A stretch of 64,000 nucleotides of DNA from contig NC_085006.1 of assembly GCF_963854185.1 (NCBI RefSeq), positions 13,787,410 through 13,851,409 on the forward strand, read 5' to 3'. This DNA is from Sardina pilchardus. Its lineage: Eukaryota; Chordata; Actinopteri; Clupeiformes; Clupeidae. The notes under the pieces were generated by a model. It was given only the letters and a program-made list of their open reading frames with translations. It was not told the DNA's origin and ran no database searches. A program made the translations under genes and the position numbers. Below, in pieces: positions 48,171-61,609 of the stretch (the first letter of the stretch is position 1; each line of letters starts with the position of its first letter).

Positions 48171-50532
48171 GGTGGCAAATGTTTAGTCTTCATGCAACAT
48201 GATGAAAACAACTGCAAAGAGAAGACAGACAGACCCATTAGTTACCAAATTACCAAACAAACAAACAAACAAACAAACAAAAACACACACACAATACACA
48301 AAAAGAGCATTCATTACTACATTCTTACAGGTGTTATTTGCTAGACTACTTTGTGAATGCACAGCCAACTGTTCTGCCACTCAGTGTACAGGGTACAGAA
48401 TGGAGGATGTCAGTGAGGCAGTGGCACAGACAGAAGATCAACACCAGACCCGTATCCATTATTAGCACCAGAGGAACACCCTGGAGTTCATCCCACAACG
48501 GCCTCCACTAATCCCAGCCACTCTCACTCACTCAAGGAACGTCTAAAAATACTCTGATGATACGATTACAGCAGGGACCCGTCACCCGACAGGGCCGAAA
48601 CTCAACAGCAGCACGCCACACTCAGATTAGGACCATTGCCTTGGTGAATGGATTTCATTGGTCATATCTTCAAAAACATGTTGGGGGGAGGGGGGGAGAC
48701 ATCCGCAAGGGCCTTGAATGACGGAACTGGGATTTTACATCCAATCCTAGCTAAATCCTTAGATGCATACGGTGAACTAACTAGCAAACCACATCCATCC
48801 GGTTGACACTCCCTGCCTGAGCTCACAGCCAGTGTTATGCCAACAGCAGCCACTCTGACTGCATCTCGAGACTGGAGGCTGAATGTAGCAGAGTTTAAAG
48901 ACTTTGATGCATGCATTTTGCCTGGAGGAAAGCATGGGTACACTCCCTGGGACCACTCAGTCAATATAGTATGTTACTTCTTCTTAATCACCTAATATTA
49001 CTACTTGCACAATTTCACCTTTCGCATGATTTTACGTTGACAACGTTGGCATGGAGCCATCTCACACAACCTAACCCTTTGATCAAAGAGATTGGCCAAC
49101 AGCTGTAAGCACTGACAAGTGTAAATAGCCCCAAAGTCCCTAAAACAGGGTTGCAATAATGTCCACTATAGATGCACAAAATATTTTCGTTGACAGAATT
49201 GTTATGAGCTCTTGCACAGATGAGCTACGTCAGGGTGTTTTAGATAACCACTGCTAACTGTTAACTAGACAGCTAATGTGTGATTATCTATCCATTGGCA
49301 TGTAACGTTATTGCCATATAGCTAGTCACCTTGCCATCTAACGTCAAGTTACTCATAACCTGTTCAAATCAATTCATTCAACTAGAGAACTGGGGGAAAT
49401 GCCACAAATCGTTTGCTGCGAGCTGAGATGTAGTTTTCATTCACGGAAGGAGATTATGATGAAGACGGGAAACGCAGTGTGATTTATTTTTTAAAACCTC
49501 ACTAATCTGACGTTTCTGTAGAAAGCTCTCGTTGGCATATATGTATGAAGAAAGCAGTAGGCTAAACTGACGTTAGCAATTAACGTCAGGTTAGCATTAG
49601 TTGCTACCGACACACCTGAGTGAAATATCGATGTATTATCAATAGCAGACAACTACATTGGCAAACGAGGATAAATGAAATACTACGATTGAAGATGAAC
49701 AAAATATAAACGCATGGAAACAACACACGACCATCGACAAAATTTGCCGTCAAGCGTCCAACATGTCTGCCGTCCTAAAGCACGGACAAGCCCACTGCGA
49801 CGATATCGTCGCCAGCTAGCCGTCACGTAGCTTAACCTAGCCGAATGCTGACAGTGCGTGGTATGAAGAAATAAAAATGCCACAGCTGATTTGGTCTAAA
49901 CACCTCCAGACTGAAACAGAAAGCTCTTACACAAGTTAATGAATGTCAATTTACTAGCAGGTGAATAAACTTGGCCAGGACCAAAATGTCTGCCTGACCG
50001 GAAAACTATCTTTAACGTTCACATTATTAGCTGTCGGCAAAGCTAGCATTACTGTTGGCGTTCACTCTGATTCTATTTTTCCCCTCTACATTGCAAATAA
50101 AATGACGACATAATATGACTCGACTCTTAGTCGGTTAGCAAGTCAAATTTAAAACTAACAAGTAGGCGTAATTTACTGTAAGACTTAAGGCTTTAAAGAG
50201 AATCCAACGAATATTCTGCTCCAAAATTGTCTCAATGACAAATTACCTCGCTAGCCAGCCTCAGCAAGTGAGACAGTCAGCTAGCTAGCTAGAATTGGCT
50301 TACTGGCTAGCAGTGCCATTAGCCAGCCTACTGGATGATTTGAATATTTTGTCACGACTGATTCGTCCGCTCTTTCAGCAGTACATCCAAAGCGACGAGT
50401 CCGTCAACAAAATCCGTACCTATGTTTCTCTCACACCCTCTCTAAGGGCCGTTGTCTTTCACCAGATGCGAAGTCTATTCCCCAGGAATCTCCAATCGCT
50501 CAGAAGATGCTCCCCACCTTGCTTTGTCTTAC
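48171..50532 (-). other. ap2m1 first intron, no other gene recognised
   Basis: The stretch between the first coding exon and the proposed non-coding exon holds (AAAC)n at 48256-48281 and otherwise unique AT-rich sequence. No ORF with recognisable homology is present. Confidence 0.5.
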
Positions 50533-50640
50533 GGTCAGTTTGTCATCTGCCCTTATTCAAGATGTCGACCGCTCCCTCCTTCCTTCGAAGGCTCTCTGTC
50601 AGCTGACTCGACGCGATGACGTGACAGCGAGTACAGAAGT
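50533..50640 (-). promoter_or_regulatory. Probable ap2m1 non-coding exon 1 and promoter
   Basis: On the minus strand CTGACC|GTAAGA gives a good donor (exon end 50533). Upstream lies a CpG-bearing segment with GTCACGTCATC (CRE/ATF-like, about 50615-50625) and an AAGATGTCG that resembles a YY1 site. The start site is inferred. Confidence 0.5.
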
Positions 50641-52518
50641 GCACAGGCTCTCTTTCTCACACACACACAAACTGGAGTTCAGCAATGCATTAGAATTTTC
50701 TATGAACTCTTTTTTTGTTTAAAAAGGTGCCTATAGTGTTTGAATCTCTGCCGTGTCCAATTAAGTAGCCTATGCCAGTATTCAGTTGTGACATTTTTTG
50801 TTATAAACCAGTCAGTGGTTTCATAAAGACTAAATATGATCAGTCGTAGGCTAGCCTACATGAAATGAGCTGTTTGTGTTCTCTCTGACTATGCCTACTT
50901 ATTCCTAGAGTATTGTGTACTATAGTGGATCAATTTCTTTTGTTTGTTATTGCATTTTACCTATCAAAAATGTTTAATGCACTTAAGCGCAGAGCCACAC
51001 ATCACATGTACCTTTACACATAAAACCTGCCCCACTCTAGGCCCATGCAGTGTTTCCATGCAGGGCAGTAAACATCCCCTATGTAGCCTACACAGACACA
51101 CATAAGGCTTCTGTGATGTTTTGCGAGCACATAGTGTATAATCTATAGGACCACTGTAACAAATAAAATCACAGACAAACTACCAAGTTTAGGCAATAAA
51201 ACTATGTTTATAAATAAAAACAATTTCTTGTTTGTTGTTCTCATAAAACAGTGTACAGTGAGTATTAAATTGAACCATTTGTCACTATACATTATCAGTT
51301 TCTAATAAATTGAAAACTTGTGATAAATGTATTTCAAAGGAAAAGGGAGGGCTTACAGAAGGAGAATGAGATGTTAGGCTGTATAGCATACAAAATGTAG
51401 ATGTTAATGCAACACGATAAATTATATCTTTCATCTGAAGTGCTCTGGGAGGAGAGGAGAGAGAGATGGTGTCAGCCATGCAATCACATAACTGGAGGTA
51501 ACAGCCAGTCACTGGGATTGTGCAGTTGCATCTCTAGGCTAATGTGAGGTGCCTCTTTAGTAGAGTTCCCCTTCCAGTTTTCTGATTGGCTGGTAACTTC
51601 CCCAGACATGACATCACAGCTCCCGTTACCATGGGAACTAAAGCAGACGATTTGGATTTTGGAGACGGTCTGCATTTTAAGAGCACAAGACATGTTAAGC
51701 CTTATTAAGTACCTTCAATACCCTTGCATCTAACAAGATGACACTAGGCCTATACTTCATTGTGTACATTGCTGTCTGTTACAAGGCAGATAAGAATTGC
51801 ATACTGAGGATCCTTTGATATGATTTCTGAATAATGTCTGTGTCCTTGCGTTGTTTGAATTCCAAAACAAAACAACAAAAAAAGAAGCAAAACAAGAGAG
51901 GCAGATATAAAACACATCTTCAGCGTTCTTCATGTTAGTGTCTTCTCTTTCCAGACGTCTGACAGAGATCCAGAGCTTCGTTTGGACACGTTCAGAAATG
52001 GAGGGACCATTTCTGTTCTTGTTCTTTCCTGTTCTTTCCTTCAAGCCTCCCACTCTATACCACTCTATCGACTTCAGCATTTCCATGTGACAAAACGACA
52101 GATGAGACAACCGCTCATGGGGAGAGCAACAGGAGGACAGGAAAAGAAACACAAAGGAAACAGAGGGTTAGGGGTGAGGAGGGGGGGGGGGGGTCCTTTT
52201 ACCTCTCATTCAGCCCCAGCCACTCACATTCAACTGCAACCACTCCTTTAACCAAAGCAGAAGGGAACAGGGATTTAAAAAAAGAGTTTTTTTCTTTTTG
52301 AGGGAAGGCAAGAAAGAGCACTGCATCTTCTTCACTGAAGAAAGTATGAGACACTCGACAGGAGGGACAGGCAGGAGAGAGCGACAACACAGGACACACA
52401 ATCACTATGTCTCTTTCTCTCACAGACAGACAGACAGACAGACAGACAAGCAGGCAGGCAGGCAGGCAGGCAGGCAGACACACACACACACACGCACACA
52501 CACACACACGCACACACA

Positions 52519-52594
<76 letters not shown>

Positions 52595-52787
52595 CGCACA
52601 CACACACAGAGAGACTACTACACACATACAACACAATCACTCTCTGTCCCTCTAAATCCCTCCCCCGTTGTCCTTCATCTCTACTTTCCTTGGGGGAGAG
52701 GGTGGGTGACAGTGTCCTGAATGCCTGAATGTGCGAGATTCAGCCTTTAGGGTTTCACTTGTCGCTGCCGCCGCCGCCGCCCATAGG
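50641..52787 (-). other. dvl3 3' UTR and spacer to ap2m1
   Basis: This holds the dvl3 3' UTR. No reverse AATAAA was found; an ATTAAA variant at 50973-50978 is the best candidate signal. A compound simple repeat lies at 52422-52609. Confidence 0.4.
52422..52609. repeat. Compound microsatellite (CAGA)n(GGCA)n(AC)n
   Basis: About 27 bases of CAGA repeats are followed by about 28 of GGCA and about 130 of AC with a few G interruptions. It lies about 180 bases past the dvl3 stop, in the 3' UTR. Confidence 0.95.
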
Positions 52788-55662
52788 TCACATGACGTCC
52801 ACGAAGAACTCGCTGGGGTTTCCCATGGCCATGCGGAAGGACTGGCGCGAGCCTGTGAGTTCGGGGGGCACCGAGGCCAGGTCGCGGCCCGGGGGGGAGC
52901 CGGGCGGTGCCATGGGGACGGGGATGGGAGTCTGTGGCTGCGGGGGCAGCCCAGGCGGCCCGTAGGCCACCGCCGAGTGTGTGCTGCGCAGGCTGTGGGT
53001 GCTGTGCACACTGCGCTCACTGGGGGGCGCCGACGAGCGTTCACTGGGGGCTTTCTCTCGCCGCAGCTCCGTCTCACTGCCACTCCCTGCTGACTTGGAG
53101 TCCCCTCCGCCGCCGCCGCTGCCGACACCACCACCACCACCACCACCGACGCTGCCTCCTCCTGCTGCAGCTTCCTTCTTACCGGCACTGCGGTTTGAGC
53201 CACTACTGCGACTCCCTGAGGGAGGATAGATAAGGAGAGAGAGAAGGAGTGAGAGAGGGAGGCAGAGAGGGAGGCAGAGAGACAGAAAGAGAGGGGTGAC
53301 AGAATGTGAGTGGGCAGTAGCGAAAGAGAGAGCGAGAAGAGAGAGAGAGAGAGAAAAAAAATTAATCAGAGGGGTGATAAGAGGGAGTGAGCAGTACCAC
53401 TACTTCCACAGCAAAACTACACCACAGAGCATCTGGGTCTGGATTAAGGCCTGTACTGTATGTGTCTCTGTGTGTATGTGTGGGTAGGCAGTTTCTGTGT
53501 GCAGTCAACCTGTTATGGTCTCTAGTGACATCTCACCTTCGCTGTGCTGGCTGCCTGCACTGCCAGCGCCGCCGGTGAGGTTGCTGGGCGGCTCGTGCAC
53601 GGGGTGGGGATTGTAGGGGTGAGGGACGGGGTACTGGTAGGGGAACGCAAGGGGCCACGGGGCCGCTCCTGGATGGGGCAGAGGGGCAAGGGTATCCTGA
53701 TCGGACGCTCCGCTAGAGCCATCGTGGTCGTGCAAGGAGAGGTTGGCCATGTCTGCGAGAGAGGCACGTCATTCAGGGGAAGAGAGAGGAAGTGGGTGGG
53801 AAAATGAAGTTACCAACAAAACAAGGCCACAAAGCAAGTTACATTTTGGTTTACAGAAACAGGGATGATGATTACATCATGCGAAAGAAATAAGGTACAG
53901 GAGAGAGCTAAGAAAAGGAGACCAAAGACTTACTGCCACACAAGTCGCCGAAGATGTAGTAGCACTGCTCAGAGAAGGTGATCTTGTTGACTGTGTGGCG
54001 GATGTAGCCGGCCTTCAGGAGGTTGCTGGCGTACTTCCGTGCCTCTCGGCGATCCGTGAAGCCCTCGATGTGATGATATAACCAGTCGACCACGTCCGAA
54101 CCTGTAGAGTAAGAGCGGGGGCAGTCATAACACCGTCTTGGGAATATCTGGACTAATTTTACCCAATTTGTAGGGAACCCAATGTGGTAATTTCTCAAAA
54201 GTAATGTACCTTGACATAGACAGATAAAGAAGTCATTCATAGTGTATGGATATAGATGTCTAATAGAGAAACTGCAGCAGGTTACCTATGAAGGCGTTGG
54301 GGATGGTGATCTTCAACCACATCCTGTCCCGCACCTCCAGACCCGACTCAGGGGACGCCATTGCCTTGGCAACCATCCCCATGTCGCTATGAATGGACAG
54401 GTGGAAGTCGTCGAACCCTGCGGGGGTAGAATGGTGAATGTTTGGTCAGAGATGGAGGAGAACTTGGACCCGTTCAGTAAAGCCGTGATGTGCAGGCAGT
54501 CCAGGGCTGGGAGAGCAGGAACAAAGAGGCCCTTTTCAGATTGCTGTGTTGTGCTTGTGGGTCTTGCCAAGTAAAAGGTAGCAGAGGGCTTATGCAAATC
54601 TTGACAGGGCTAGGAGGATTTGAATAAAACTAATTTCACTTCTTACAAATTGCTTTTCCCAGCGCTTGTGACATTTAGGTGTTAGTAGATTTTGCAGAGA
54701 TCCATACTTCACAGAAAGAGCACGCCCTCTGCCCCTGAGGCCAATCATTGCCACTTTGATTGCCAATGTGAGCAATGTGATTGGCAGACATGACTACAGT
54801 AACAACAACAATAACAATAACACAGCAATGAGAAATGGACACACAAATGGAGCACGGAAAGCAAGGAAGAGCAGGAAATGACATCATCCTCAGCAAGCAA
54901 TGCCGTGAAGCAGGTGCCGAGGGGCACTGGGAGCGGCGAGGCAGGGAAGGGGGGGACACACTTACGCTCGGTCTCTGGAATGGAGCTGGTGATGGAGGAG
55001 CTTGTGGAGGTGATTGTGCTCATGGAAGGGCTCATACCGTACACCGGATACGCCCCCGTCAGTGCCGCCGTGTGGGACACCCACGCAGCCGGGTCTATGG
55101 GACGGATCGGCTCACCTACAGAAGTGTGGGGGGGTGGGGGTGGGGCATGAGGCAAGGTCAGGTAAGCTACTGGCTGTCTGCTGGCTGATTCAATTAACAA
55201 CTTGCTGATTTGATCAGGTGTTAGGCATGAATCGATATACGCCAGGATGGAAGATACCTAGGGTCAGATCACCTGTAAGCAAACCGTCAAAGCAAAAACA
55301 CAAAAACTCAAAGAAAACTGAAGCTGCTATGTAAAAATTCAAAAAGAGAATTCAAATACAACTCCTTCTTGAAAATCAGGTTAGATATCCTTCAAGGAAA
55401 CTGCTTCACATATATGTAGGTGTATGTCTATAATTGCTGTATTGGAATCTCGCTAATCTTACAAATGTAAAGTATATACAGTGAACTTTTGTATGTGTGT
55501 ATAAGCACTCACCTCTGGGCAGGGTGAAGCAGCCTCGAGGATTGGGATCCCAGCATTTGGCTACAGTTAGAATTATAGGACTGTGGACAAGAAGAGCAGG
55601 TTATTTCAACCATAAGGTAATCTCTTGTCACCTATGTCTGGTTAGACTAACTATATACTGTA

Positions 55663-55716
<54 letters not shown>

Positions 55717-57689
55717 TTACCCTGGTTTGTGCACTATCTCCCGCAGCACCCTCACTGCATCGTCATTGCTCATGTTCTCAAAGTTAATGTCATTCACCTT
55801 TAGACAAAAATAGATAATTAGGACGGAATGCAGACATCATTTGAGAGAGAGATTTATGTCAAGGCTGCTTCAGGCACAGACTGACATACAGTCACACACA
55901 CACACACACACACACACACCTGGAGCAGCATATCACCAGGCTCTATCCTCCCGTCGGCTGCCACTGCTCCACCCTTCATGATGGAGCCGATGTAGATGCC
56001 TCCATCCCCCCTCTCGTTGCTCTGGCCCACAATACTGATGCCCAGGAAGTTGTACTTCTCTGCAGGGACAGAGGGAGGGAAGCATTAGGGGAACGATGGA
56101 GGGATGATGGGACAGGGTGGATGGAAGGAGGGAAGGAAGAATTACAATGTGAAAGAAAGAGGGAGAGGGACAGAGGAAAGAGGACACAAGAACGTGGATG
56201 AGAGAAAGAAAAAGAAAGAAAGAAAGAAAGAAAGAAAGAATGACAGAGTGTGTGTGTAGCTCAGAGGTACATGTACATAAGAACATATCAACACATTCAT
56301 AGTTTGTACTGTAGGCAATCAGGGGTGTATCAGCAGGTCACAGAAAACACACACACACACACATATATATATTACTCACCCATGTTTAACGTGACAGTGA
56401 TGATGTTCAGTGACATGGTGGAGTCTGTGATACTGCTGAACGATGATGACTGAAGAACAGAGAGAGAACAGGGAGGGAGAACAGAGAGAACGAGAGAGAG
56501 AGAGACAGAAAGAGAGAGAGAAAGACAGACCGACATGAGCGCACACACTTAAAGCCATTAATATAAGACAGGAGACTAAGAGTGGTTGCTTGAGTGTTCG
56601 TGTGTGTGTCTGTGTATGTTTACATCTCACCCTCTCCATTCGTGGTGCCTTTGGTTTCCGTCGGCGACGGCGATGTCGTCTCATCAGTCTTGAGGATGTG
56701 CTCTGCTCTGTCGAGCTACTGAACCTGGGTCAGAGTGATGACATCACAGCCATGACGTAATCGCCTTAAAGGCCATACTCTTGAGGTATTATGCTTTACT
56801 GTCCACACACAATGCATACTGGACTGGGATTGGCTCAAGGACATCACGTGATATCTCTGAACCAATCCCAGCAGAGTATGCAGTGCATTCATCGAAAGGA
56901 GGAAAATATCTTTTGTGTCGGTTTTGTAGAGCATGTGATTGGAGAGTGCTTTGGTGAGCTGTGATATATAGGATAAGATGTGTATGCAGTACGAACATCT
57001 ATACTATGAATTAATGTATATCTGTGGAACTCACAGAGCCTTATCAATGATTTTTGTGCTTAATACTTCTGAATCTAGTACATTGTGTGATTCAATTTAT
57101 TTCTAAGGGAACGTTGATATATTCTATGATGATATACTCAACATGGAATACATATAGATTACATATGGAATGAATTCGCAAATGACCCTACACCAGAGGT
57201 TGATATGATTTATTTATGTGAACAATATATTGTGTGACAATTGTGTGACTAATTAATAGACATTTTATCGGTATCGGTATTGTCACACAATAGCATATTA
57301 TGCTTTCAGCATTGAAAAATGTCAATGATGCTATTGAAAGTAACCACAGCAAGCAGAACTACTCATTAAAAGCTTTTTTAATGCACTTCTAAGACAGCAG
57401 CTTGCCTGTCACTCCCTGTACATCAATGGCTGGGCTAACGCTGGTATGGGGCCAGATCAGAGAGCCCTTCATCTGTTAGAGCAGGTGGGCATGGGGGCTG
57501 TGGGTGCTGAGGGTGTACGTGAGTATCGTCTTTAATCAGAGCGTCCGTGTGAAGGTGCATGTGTGTGCATAGGTGCACTCTGCTATTCACAGTCTGTATA
57601 TCTACTTAAGTGTGGAAGAATGTAAGAGACTGGATGTGCATCTCCTTTATGTGGACCTACAGTATGTGTGCGTGTATGTGTATACTGTA

Positions 57690-57744
<55 letters not shown>

Positions 57745-57748
57745 CTCT

Positions 57749-57834
<86 letters not shown>

Positions 57835-57842
57835 ATGTGTGG

Positions 57843-57938
<96 letters not shown>

Positions 57939-59342
57939 CTGTGTGCGTGTGTGTAAGTCTGTGGGTGTGTGTGTGAGTGTATGTGTGCGCCATCTATGAT
58001 CTGTGTATGTTTATGAGCTCACCTGCTGGCGGAGTCGTCTTCCTCCGAGTCGAAGAAGCTGGTGGTGTCCAGCTCGCTGCTCATGAGGGTCGAGGAGCTG
58101 TCGTAGCCGGCCAGCTCCGGTCGGCGCTCCGGACGAGAGTGGCCATTCAGCCTCCCGCCTGTAGGGGGTGCCACCACAGAGTCAGAGGACTGCACATGTC
58201 TAGGCACTGGTTTACAAATGACAGGCACGGACCTCAAAAGATATCAATATATTCAATAGAGATTACAGGCACCGCATTGACTCATCTCTGCAACTGGTGA
58301 TGGTGAAGCTACCTGGTTGGTTAATGTCTCTCTAACACAGTGTATAGGCTACCTAGTGCCACAGGGTAAACATGGCAGTACATGTACTAATATGAACCAC
58401 TGTTATCACATTAAATCGCAATTGAGAGGAATTTAATCTTTAAATCCAAAATGAATCCCTTCATGACTCCAAAAGATCTCCAAACCCGAACTGACCCACT
58501 CTAAGCCAGAAGAACCAAGAATAACGTCCGATCTCTAATTATGGACATATGTCCGGTCAATCCAGACGGTCCTCTGGGTAGCTTTTAAAGCTTGTGAAAC
58601 TAAGTCCTCTGCTTAAAAGCCCTCGCTATGAGAGTAATCCCTGTCTGAAAAGTGCCGTCATTTGACATTTTGCTTGATGTGAGTTTTTGAGGTCTCCCGG
58701 CGTCCTCTCATTCAATCTGTCCTTCATACATTTTTAAGTGGCTGTGGGCTACACCCTGTGCACACTGCTGAGAGCGGGAACATCTCCTTGAAGCACTTCT
58801 CAGCGCATCCTCATGCCCACCTATCAGCTCAGCTCCCACTGTAACCTAATAGGATGACTCAGCCTCACTTAACCCACACACTGCATCCGACTGAATTCTC
58901 CCCTTAAACTAAACTCAGTCTGATAGCCTAACGTGTGCATCTTTTTTTGCATGGGCACTCTTTGGCATGAGAACATTCTGTTTTAAACAGAAATTCTGGC
59001 TTGTAGGCTTCGTGAAGGAAGGAGCGTCACGTGACTGTGAGCCGTAACGGCCGGCGGGCAAACGCACCGTGGTCGTGCGTGTCTTTCCTCCGCGGTCTCT
59101 CCCTCTCTCTGTCTCTCTCCCGCTCGCCGCGGTCTCTCTCTCGCCGCGGAGGCGCTGCGGAATCTGTCTCCGTGTCGTTGTCGAGGTTGTCCTGGCTGCC
59201 TGCAGCGTTCGCACTGCCAGGGGGGGAGAGACGGAGGGAAGGGAGGAATGATGAAAGAAAAGATGAAATGGAACGAAGGAGGGAGACAGGAGGAGTTGGA
59301 GAGAAGAAAGATCAGTCGAGAGTAATATCGCCGCAGTCTTAC

Positions 59343-59381
<39 letters not shown>

Positions 59382-59401
59382 TCAAACACAAACACACATA
59401 A

Positions 59402-59468
<67 letters not shown>

Positions 59469-59643
59469 TGCTTCTCACCAACAGATGTCTGATTAGGCCC
59501 AAAAGGCATATCTGCTACTGAGGCAGTCTTTCTCTGGGACCCCTGCTGTTTAAATGTCAAGTGCTGCTTTCTGAACATCAGTAAGTTTTAATGTCAGCTA
59601 TCCCAGAGCACCCTGGAAGCGAGACAATATGTGTGAGCATGCA

Positions 59644-59689
<46 letters not shown>

Positions 59690-59796
59690 TGATTCTCTGT
59701 ACAGTATGTGAGTGTGTGAGTGTGTGTGTGTGTGTACACATTTGTGTGACTGCGAGAATGACGTTTTTGTGAAATTTTATTGCATGCATACTGCAC

Positions 59797-59851
<55 letters not shown>

Positions 59852-60292
59852 TACTGCTGATGCTGACTTGTCTATGTGCTCCCGGGCATGACCAGCAGGG
59901 GGAGCCCTGAGGCTGACTCATCTCCCCCTCCTCCCCTCTGTTTCTGTCATCCTGCCCACGCTGCTGTTTCCACTGATTTAATAATTAACCTGCGCTAGCA
60001 GGGGCTGGAACAGGAAACCAGCCGACACAGACAGGAAGTGCCATCAGGACAAACACACGCAGCCACAAACACATGCTCACACACAGATAACCTGGCAGCC
60101 AGGGGAATAGGACACAATTGAACTTTCTTGTATGTGGATGGCATGGAATTATGTCTCTCTCTTTCTCTCTCTCTCTCACACTCTCTCACACTCACACTCA
60201 CACTCACACACACACATTCAGTGAGACTGGCACAAACACAACCACACACAACCACACAAACACACACACACACACACACACGTACACACACA

Positions 60293-60324
<32 letters not shown>

Positions 60325-61532
60325 GAGTAACTCTCCCTTTTCCGGTGCCCCTCCACTCTCTCTCCCTGACTGTCTGTGTTTTTGTCCTTTTTTCAAGGCC
60401 ACTTTCACACCCCGGCTGTAGCAGGGCACTTAAGCGGAGTCGATGGCGGGGGCTGGGAGTTATTGATCCGCATTGACCAGCCAGTCGGCCCGGATAATCA
60501 GGCCAGCTGATTTGATTTATAAGCCCCTTTCACATTCAGAAACGATACATTAGCGTTTAAGAAATAGCGGGTTCAGGGGATTTCGCAATGTGAAAGGTAG
60601 ACGTGTTCTGGTCCCGGGGTTGTCTGAAGCCGGTTTCAGAGGCGAGTTATGGGAGGCGTTGCCTAGCAGCACGTCACACGCAATTTGGGAGTGAACAATG
60701 ACGTTAAGCATGCCTTGGACGTCGGAGATAAACTGATAAACACAACTGTCATGCTAGTTCTACGTGGTTTAGCTTCCAAATGATGGCGGGCCACTTGTTA
60801 TGTTATTTGAATGCCAAATGAGGTCCTTTTGTCTGTCGAAGTCATATTTCAGTGTGCTGAGTCCTGAACAACTTCTGCTCTGACAGTTAGCTCGTTGGCT
60901 AGTTAGCTATCATTAGGCAAACTTTCTAAAAAGACGCAGCAGACGGTTTTGGTAACCTAGCAACAATAAACACTTGACCGAAGTGCTGAGAAAAGGAGAT
61001 TCAGGGCACTCTCAGCATAAAAAACGTGATTGTTGGACACACATATATCTATGGACACAGCAGCTAAAGTTATCCTAGTCTCTTGTGTGTTTCCTGTATT
61101 TTAACCTCCTGCCTGGCCAAATACGTCATCAGTCACACACCCCTAATAGCGGGGTTGACCTCTGTTCCTTTCATATTCAACACGGCTCGGCTCTGATACT
61201 ACCCCCCGAGACGGGTTGGATTGCCGAGGCGGGTTGACTCCCCACCCCGTGTCGTCAATGTGAAAGGAACAGCCTTAACGTTAAATTCGGCTGATTTAGC
61301 GTTAAATTCGGTGAATGTGAAAGGGGCTATAGGCTGCGGGGGCCCGGCGGTTCAGCGGGAAGGGCACAGCCTCACACTCACACCTGCAGTCTCCATTACA
61401 GCGATTGACTTTCCGGCATTTTCCGTGCGGCGCCCCCCCGCCAGTGCGAGAGGCTCTGTCGTATAAAAAAGACAAGGGTGATGGAAGGGATCGTGCTCCC
61501 ATAGGAGAATGATTCCAGGGGCAGTGTGCTGG

Positions 61533-61609
<77 letters not shown>

